64,000 nucleotides of DNA, taken from contig CP082844.1 of assembly GCA_019930625.1 (NCBI GenBank), positions 496,001 through 560,000 on the forward strand. The letters are read 5' to 3'. Position 1 is the stretch's first letter. The number at the start of each line of letters is the position of its first letter. Below the pieces are notes generated by a model. It was not told where the DNA came from, did no database searches, and saw only the letters and a list, made by a program, of their open reading frames with translations. Shown here piece by piece: positions 59,325 through 64,000 of this stretch. This stretch comes from Nocardia asteroides. GTDB lineage: Bacteria > Actinomycetota > Actinomycetes > Mycobacteriales > Mycobacteriaceae. The position numbers and the translations under genes were made by a program.

Positions 59325-60313
59325 TGTCCGACGATCGCGAAGCGCCCGTGTCCGGCAAGCGCGAAACGCCTGCCGGGTCCGATGTCGGTGCGGCTCCTGC
59401 CGGGTCCGAGAACCACGAAGCCGCAGCCGACCCCGGGGACGGCGAAGTTTCTGTCAGACCAGACGGCCCCGAATCAGCCGAGTCCGACGACCCCGAAGCC
59501 GCAGCCGAGTCCGACGGAGCCGAAGCGACAGCCAGGCCCGACAACCTTGCAGCCACGAGATCCGGCGCCCCGGCAGCACTTGGATCCAGCAATCGCGAAG
59601 CCTCGGCCACGCCCGACGACCGCGACATGGCGGCCGACTCCGGCCTGGGCGGCCAGTTCCGCCGTCAGCGCACCGCACTGCTGATCCTGGGCATCATCGG
59701 CGCCATCCTGATCGGCTTCGCGATCGGTGTGCTGGCGCGGATTCCGCTGGACGGTGCCACGGAGCCGGATCCGGGCCCGGTCGACGTCGGATTCAGCCAG
59801 GACATGTCGGCGCATCACGCCCAAGCCGTCGAAATGGCGGGCGTGGTGCTGGTGCGATCGACCGACACCGACGTCCGCCGCCTCGCCTACGACATCCTGA
59901 CCACCCAGCAGAGCCAGATCGGGCGCATGCAGGGCTGGTTGCAGCTGTGGAACGAGCCCGCGCAGGGTGTGGACGGTTTCATGGGCTGGATGACCGAGCC
60001 GATGGGCGGACACGACCACACCGGGACGAACGAGCCTCACCACTCCGGCCCGATGGCCGCCATGCCGGGCATGGCGACCCCCGCCGAACTCGCCGCGCTG
60101 CGCCAGGCCACCAGCCCCACCCTCGACACCATGTTCCTGCAGCTCATGCTGCGCCACCACGAGGGCGGACTGCCGATGATGGACTACGCCGCCCAGCACG
60201 CCGCCACCACGGCGGTGCGCACGCTCGCGGAAACCATGGCCACAACCCAACGCGGTGAATCCGAGCTGATGACCACCATGCTCAGAACCCGCGGCGCCGC
60301 CCCCCTTCGCTGA
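59324..60313 (+). CDS. DUF305 membrane-anchored protein
   Basis: A 329-residue protein with an acidic, imperfectly repeated Glu/Asp/Ala/Pro N-terminus (residues 1-105), a transmembrane helix (about 113-137), and a DUF305 four-helix domain with the family FSQDMSAHHAQAVEMA and MLRHHEGGLPMMDYA signatures. A His/Met-rich loop (MGGHDHTG, EPHHSGPMAAMPGM) suggests metal, possibly copper, binding; that is inference. GTG 59324 shares a base with the DUF3105 stop. Confidence 0.85.
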   Translation: MSDDREAPVSGKRETPAGSDVGAAPAGSENHEAAADPGDGEVSVRPDGPESAESDDPEAAAESDGAEATARPDNLAATRSGAPAALGSSNREASATPDDRDMAADSGLGGQFRRQRTALLILGIIGAILIGFAIGVLARIPLDGATEPDPGPVDVGFSQDMSAHHAQAVEMAGVVLVRSTDTDVRRLAYDILTTQQSQIGRMQGWLQLWNEPAQGVDGFMGWMTEPMGGHDHTGTNEPHHSGPMAAMPGMATPAELAALRQATSPTLDTMFLQLMLRHHEGGLPMMDYAAQHAATTAVRTLAETMATTQRGESELMTTMLRTRGAAPLR

Positions 60314-60325
60314 CACGAAAACCCC

Positions 60326-60357
60326 GCCGCCGTCCGCGCTTTTTGGCGGACGGCGGC
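60326..60357 (+). terminator. Terminator of the DUF3105-DUF305 operon
   Basis: A perfect 12-bp stem (GCCGCCGTCCGC at 60326-60337 with its complement at 60346-60357), 13 bp after the DUF305 stop, with a T-rich loop. Confidence 0.8.
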
Positions 60358-60420
60358 CGATACGATAGGCTGACCCAGCCCGATCGGACCGCCTTCCCGG
60401 CCCCGACCGAGTCCTATCCC

Positions 60421-60493
60421 GCCCTCGTAGCTCAGGGGATAGAGCGTCTGCCTCCGGAGCAGAAGGCCGCAGGTTCGAATCCTGCCGAGGGCA
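60421..60493 (+). tRNA. tRNA-Arg (anticodon CCG)
   Basis: A 73-nt cloverleaf: acceptor GCCCTCG with CGAGGGC and discriminator A, D loop AGCTCAGGGGATAGAGC, anticodon stem TCTGC/GCAGA with loop CTCCGGA (CCG), and T arm GCAGG-TTCGAAT-CCTGC. No CCA is encoded. A TACGAT -10-like box lies about 55 bp upstream (60361-60366). It reads CGG codons. Confidence 0.96.
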
Positions 60494-60499
60494 CGCAGA

Positions 60500-60542
60500 A
60501 GAACGGCCCCTGACCAGCTAGCCTCTGGCCAGGGGCCGTTCT
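60500..60542 (+). terminator. Terminator following tRNA-Arg
   Basis: An 18-bp stem with one mismatch (AGAACGGCCCCTGACCAG at 60500-60517 with 60525-60542), 6 bp after the tRNA. The minus-strand gene also ends in this direction, so it may be shared. Confidence 0.8.
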
Positions 60543-60746
60543 CGTCAACCAGTTCAGCCGCGTCGATGACACGAGATGACACAGCCTCACCCAAGTCTTC
60601 GTCACCTCCCGCAGCGCTTCGTCCTGAGACCGTGTCTTACGTGGTTGTGATTCGTATGCGTGGTGGCGGAATCGGCTGTGCTGCACGATGACTGGTCGTG
60701 GTCGACGAGTTGTCCAGGGGTCTGGTGCCTGGCGGCGGGTGGATGT

Positions 60747-62600
60747 TCAGCGGGTGGGGATGAGCAGGTGATGGTTGTAGCCGGTGACCAGCGTGCCCCA
60801 GGGAGCGATCGAGAGTTGTGCGGAGATGGAGGGCGGTGGGTCCGGCCGCGTGACGAGCGTGGCTGTGACCGGAACATCGATCAGCGGTCGGTCTCCCGCG
60901 GGCGTGGGAGCGGGCCCGGCCAGCACGGTGGGTTGACCGCTGGCGAGGTCGTAGGCGACGATCCAGTTCCGATCCGCGGCACCGACGGTGACGAGTAGCG
61001 CGTTGCCACTGATCCAGGCCGGGCCGGACGGCGGAATTGTCCCGGAGATCCGCGGCGGCGCCGGCAGCGGCGCCGTCCACAGCTCGTGCCCGTCAGGCCC
61101 GGTCAGATGGGCGGTGTTGCCGGTGACCGTCAAAAGATAGCCGCGCGTCAGCGGATACCCGCCCGGGGCGTCGGCTCCGGTGTTGTCGCCGAGTTTCTGG
61201 GCGCCGAGCGGTCGGCCGGTGCGTGCATCCAGAATGTCGAGGTTGCGGGTTCGAGAGCTGGACCCGGCATCCCTTCGCAGGACCGTAGCGACGGGGTCGG
61301 TGGGATCGTCGGGGACGTTCGGGAGAGTCAGATGTTCGTGGGGAACCGATGTGCGGGTCCACAGCACCCGTCCCGATTCGGGGTCCAACGCGCCGACGAT
61401 TCTCGGCTCATAGATCGCGGCGGTCTTCGATGTCGCGCAGCTGAACTGCACCGCGCCGGCTCGCACGGTCCACACGAGTTTTCCGTAGATGACCAGGCCG
61501 GGTGTGCAACCGAGGTCTTCGGCTTGGACCGTCCACATCGGGGCCCCGGTGCGGGGGTTGTTGCGCGTCAATCGTTCCGGACTGGGCTGGTTCGGGTCGG
61601 AATATTCCGACCAGCCCTGCTGCTGGTCCGGCACCTTTCCGATGTCGCGGCTCCATAGTTCCTGCCCGGTGTCGGCGGCATAGGCGTGCACCCGGCTCTC
61701 AGCGCAGGAGTCGTTGTCGCAGTATGGGTTGGTCCACCGGACCACAAGGACGCGGCTCGCGTCGGCGGTGCTCACAACGGGCTGCAGCGCTGGACGGCGG
61801 ACGTACCAGCGAGTCGCTCCGGTACGCGGATCCATAACGGTCAACTGGCCGACGTGCGTGGTGTACAGACCGTAGGCGGTCACGCCGATGCTGTCGGGAC
61901 CGCCGACATGGTGGGCGAGGGTGATCCGGGTGAGATCCAGCACCGGGGCCGCCGATGTGGGCTCGGGCAGCGCGGCCGCGGTGACCGTGGAGCCGACCAC
62001 TCCGGCGGGTTTCGCGCTGACGACAGCGACCACCACGCACACCAGTGCCGCCGCCACCGCGAACGCTCCCGTGCCGACCGCATGAGCAACGCCGGACCGC
62101 TCGTCGTCCTTCACGTCTGCGCGAATGGCCTCCGACAGCGTGATGACGGTCGTCAGCGCCGCGACGCCGAGCAGCACTCCGGCGACCAGCCACAGCATCA
62201 GCAATCCGTATCGGGGCGAGGATGGCAACTCCTCGAACGGGATATAACCGCTGCTGTCCAGCACGCCCCACACAACCAGCAGCACTGTGATCGCCGCCGC
62301 CCACACCACGACACCGACGATCACCGCGGCCGCCGAATTCTGCCAGCCCCGTCGGCGCGAGCTTTCCACCACACGCCACAGCCGCCAACCGCCGATCGCC
62401 GCCGCGATCGCGATGATCAGGAATAGCGTTGCGGTGCTGCGAAACCGGGTGCCGTCCCACACGTGCCGGAAGTGCACGACTCCCTGGATCCTGGTGGGGA
62501 CATCCATGACCTCGACCTTGGCGACGAGCCACCCCAAGGCTGCCAGCAACAACAAGCCGTCGCGTGCTCGCGCTGCTAACCATAGAGTCCTGGACTGCAT
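60747..62600 (-). CDS. Membrane-anchored PQQ-like beta-propeller protein
   Basis: A 617-residue protein that I can describe but not name. Five hydrophobic helices occupy residues 13-200 (for example TATLFLIIAIAAAIGGWRLW, AAAVIVGVVVWAAAITVLLVVWG). The remaining 400 residues look like an extracytoplasmic beta-propeller with PQQ-like repeat ends (LTVMDPRTGATRWYV, AYAADTGQELWSRDIG, VGALDPESGRVLWTRTS, LDARTGRPLG), which in BamB-like and quinoprotein relatives bind partner proteins or cofactor. No PQQ ligand residues are evident. Cys pairs (NPYCDNDSCAES) suggest an exported disulfide. It stands alone after tRNA-Arg. Confidence 0.75.
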   Translation of the reverse strand: MQSRTLWLAARARDGLLLLAALGWLVAKVEVMDVPTRIQGVVHFRHVWDGTRFRSTATLFLIIAIAAAIGGWRLWRVVESSRRRGWQNSAAAVIVGVVVWAAAITVLLVVWGVLDSSGYIPFEELPSSPRYGLLMLWLVAGVLLGVAALTTVITLSEAIRADVKDDERSGVAHAVGTGAFAVAAALVCVVVAVVSAKPAGVVGSTVTAAALPEPTSAAPVLDLTRITLAHHVGGPDSIGVTAYGLYTTHVGQLTVMDPRTGATRWYVRRPALQPVVSTADASRVLVVRWTNPYCDNDSCAESRVHAYAADTGQELWSRDIGKVPDQQQGWSEYSDPNQPSPERLTRNNPRTGAPMWTVQAEDLGCTPGLVIYGKLVWTVRAGAVQFSCATSKTAAIYEPRIVGALDPESGRVLWTRTSVPHEHLTLPNVPDDPTDPVATVLRRDAGSSSRTRNLDILDARTGRPLGAQKLGDNTGADAPGGYPLTRGYLLTVTGNTAHLTGPDGHELWTAPLPAPPRISGTIPPSGPAWISGNALLVTVGAADRNWIVAYDLASGQPTVLAGPAPTPAGDRPLIDVPVTATLVTRPDPPPSISAQLSIAPWGTLVTGYNHHLLIPTR

Positions 62601-63023
62601 CTCACTCCCCGTTGATTCTGCGTCCTGTCGTCATGCCAAGACCCCACCGACCTCAGCAGCCGGGAGGGTCGAGACACCCGGCAGCATCGCACATGCCACC
62701 CCACCATGCACCAGCTCCGTTCGACGGTCCACTCGCGGTGAGGGCTCAATACTGGGAAGCCGTAGCCCGACGACGACAAATGGCGAGTGGCACACCTCGA
62801 GCGGGCTACCTCACGCTTGCCTCAGCCATGTACCACTCGCCTACGTATCCGGTTCGAATTCCTTGCAATTGCCGCTGATCGAACCCCTACTGCGAACATC
62901 GGACACCCGGCATCCGCCAGCGCATACGATATCCACCGCGTGGCACACTGCGTCCCGACACCGGCGCGGCCGGTACCGCAGCGGGCATACGCCTACTTCC
63001 TGAGCACGGGAGCGTGAACAGTT
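62601..63023. other. 423-bp gap between divergent genes
   Basis: No credible gene. Short open frames on both strands lack ribosome sites and family features. It should contain the promoters of the minus-strand propeller gene and of the plus-strand transpeptidase-like gene. I see no hairpin or repeat of note. Confidence 0.5.
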
Positions 63024-63734
63024 TTGGCTGATGTCGGGGCTCGGCGTGGGACGGTACGGCGATGGGCCGCGGCGGGGGTTCTCGTCACCCTCGTCGCGGT
63101 ACTCGGGATCGTGTTGCTGCCGAGGATCACCGGGGATCGGCCACCGTTCGATCCGGGCTCGGTTCCGGGGACTCAAGTCGTCTGGGTGACGGCGGCGGCG
63201 GGCGCGGACCGTGGGACGTTGGAACTGTGGCAGCGAGATCGATTTCGGCGCTGGGGGCGCACCTTGGCGGTACCGGCCTGGGTCGGGGCGGCCGGGATCT
63301 CGCGGGAGGCCAGAGAAGGCGCCGCGTACACGCCGGAAGGAACTTTCGCGTTGACCGAAGGTTTCGGCCGGTTGCCCGGCGTGGGCGCGAAGCTTCCCTA
63401 TCTGTCGGTGGACGCGTCCAATACCTGGTGGTGGGTCTCCGACACGGAAAGCCCGCTCTACAACCAGAAATTCCAGTGCGCCGAAGGCGACTGCCCGTTC
63501 GAGACCACCCGCAGCGAGAATCTCGGGCGAACCGATCCGCAGTACAACTACGCGCTGGTCATCGACTACAACCGGTTCCCCGTGGTGCCGAATCAAGGCT
63601 CGGCCTTCTTCGTCCACGTCGACGTCGGCAGGCCGACCGCGGGCTGTGTCGCGGTGAGCGACGAGGTCATGCGAACGTTGCTGGCCACCCTCGAGCCGTC
63701 GAGGAAACCGGTCATCGGCATGTACGCGAGCTGA
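63024..63734 (+). CDS. L,D-transpeptidase-like (YkuD) secreted protein
   Basis: A 236-residue protein with an N-terminal membrane helix (residues 13-34) and an extracytoplasmic YkuD-type domain. The catalytic pair is His198 and Cys208 in HVDVGRPTAGCVAVSDE. The usual motif HGT-SxGC(I/V)R is altered to TAGCVAV, as in a distinct actinobacterial subgroup. Cys151 and Cys156 (QCAEGDCPF) may form a disulfide. The only in-frame start before the helix is the TTG at 63024, after GGGAG. It may crosslink peptidoglycan or act on another substrate. Confidence 0.8.
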   Translation: MADVGARRGTVRRWAAAGVLVTLVAVLGIVLLPRITGDRPPFDPGSVPGTQVVWVTAAAGADRGTLELWQRDRFRRWGRTLAVPAWVGAAGISREAREGAAYTPEGTFALTEGFGRLPGVGAKLPYLSVDASNTWWWVSDTESPLYNQKFQCAEGDCPFETTRSENLGRTDPQYNYALVIDYNRFPVVPNQGSAFFVHVDVGRPTAGCVAVSDEVMRTLLATLEPSRKPVIGMYAS

Positions 63735-63937
63735 ATCCACCTGAGCCGACCCGCTTCCCGGCATGGGGAACAGGGACGGGCAGCCGTACCCTGCATGGTC
63801 GACACTGGCTCGGGTGGGAGTGCCGCAGTCTCGGTTCACGGTGCCCGCGAGCGCCGAAGTGATTGTTGCTGTTCGCGTGTGACCGACAGTCGGCTTCGAA
63901 CACGGTGGTTTCGCTCGCTCGACGTTCGAGAGGGTAA

Positions 63938-64000
63938 GTGGGTCCGCGTCGCCGTATAACCGAAGAAGTCACCGAGCAGCTCACAGAGCTCATCGCACGG
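63938..64000 (+). CDS. Start of an unidentified gene, cut by the window end
   Basis: A GTG at 63938 with GAGAGGG upstream opens a frame of 21 codons reading GPRRRITEEVTEQLTELIAR to the window edge. The short amphipathic start would suit a small DNA-binding protein, but nothing can be assigned. Confidence 0.4.
   Translation, partial: MGPRRRITEEVTEQLTELIAR

Noticed and set aside
60421..60493. Phage-type attachment site at tRNA-Arg
   Set aside because: No integrase and no second copy of the tRNA 3' end were found in the window.
62564..62878. Short plus-strand frame upstream of the transpeptidase-like gene
   Set aside because: It lacks a ribosome site and any domain and overlaps the start of the minus-strand propeller gene.
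63712..63993. Minus-strand frame at the right edge
   Set aside because: Composition is Ser/Arg-rich without a start signal and it overlaps the end of the transpeptidase-like gene.

Overview
The window is chromosomal DNA from a high-GC actinomycete of the order Mycobacteriales. Nocardia or a close relative fits best. Gene order is essentially that of the Mycobacterium tuberculosis block from about Rv1290 to Rv1339 (argS-lysA-thrA-thrC-thrB-rho-rpmE-prfA-prmC-sua5-wecA-atpI-atpBEFHAGDC-murA-rrn, then nucS, thiolase, glgB-glgE-glgP, dinG, pncB, clpS, cysM-cysO-mec, rhomboid), but atpF and atpH are separate genes rather than the mycobacterial b-delta fusion. The genus is an inference; no species call is possible from what I can see.

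Layout. 0-4.8 kb: a minus-strand cluster of clpS, a DUF2017 (AosR-type) regulator, a P1-family self-cleaving hydrolase, mec-cysO-cysM (cysteine synthesis from a protein-bound thiocarboxylate) and a rhomboid protease. 4.9-9.1 kb: NAD salvage (pncB, pncA) and a DinG-type helicase. 9.3-11.2 kb: ridA, interrupted immediately 5' of its start codon by an IS110-family element whose left end folds as a bridge RNA that can be read from the sequence. 11.3-21.8 kb: a DoxX-like protein, a purine permease, and alpha-glucan metabolism (glgP, glgE-glgB) with a small secreted protein and a LysE exporter between. 21.9-27.7 kb: a thioredoxin-fold TPR protein, DUF3817, thiolase, methylmalonyl-CoA epimerase, a coiled-coil DivIVA-like protein, a small Cys/His protein and nucS.

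27.7-33.4 kb is a complete rRNA operon on the minus strand (promoters, 16S, 23S, 5S, terminator), lying directly downstream of murA. 33.5-48.5 kb is a minus-strand housekeeping run: murA, a PduO-type adenosyltransferase, DUF2550, the whole F1Fo ATP synthase with an AtpI-like gene, wecA, sua5, prmC, prfA and rpmE. 49-58.3 kb holds rho (with a long repeat-rich N-terminal insert), the thrB-thrC-thrA-lysA set and argS. 58.4-64 kb turns to the plus strand: a DUF3105-DUF305 pair, tRNA-Arg(CCG), a minus-strand membrane-anchored beta-propeller protein, an L,D-transpeptidase-like protein and the first codons of another gene.

The most notable observation is the IS110 bridge RNA. Its two internal loops contain matches to the left flank of the insertion, the shared core, the element's right end and its left end, in the order known for IS621. 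The target that this predicts is the ridA translation start, which is where the element sits.
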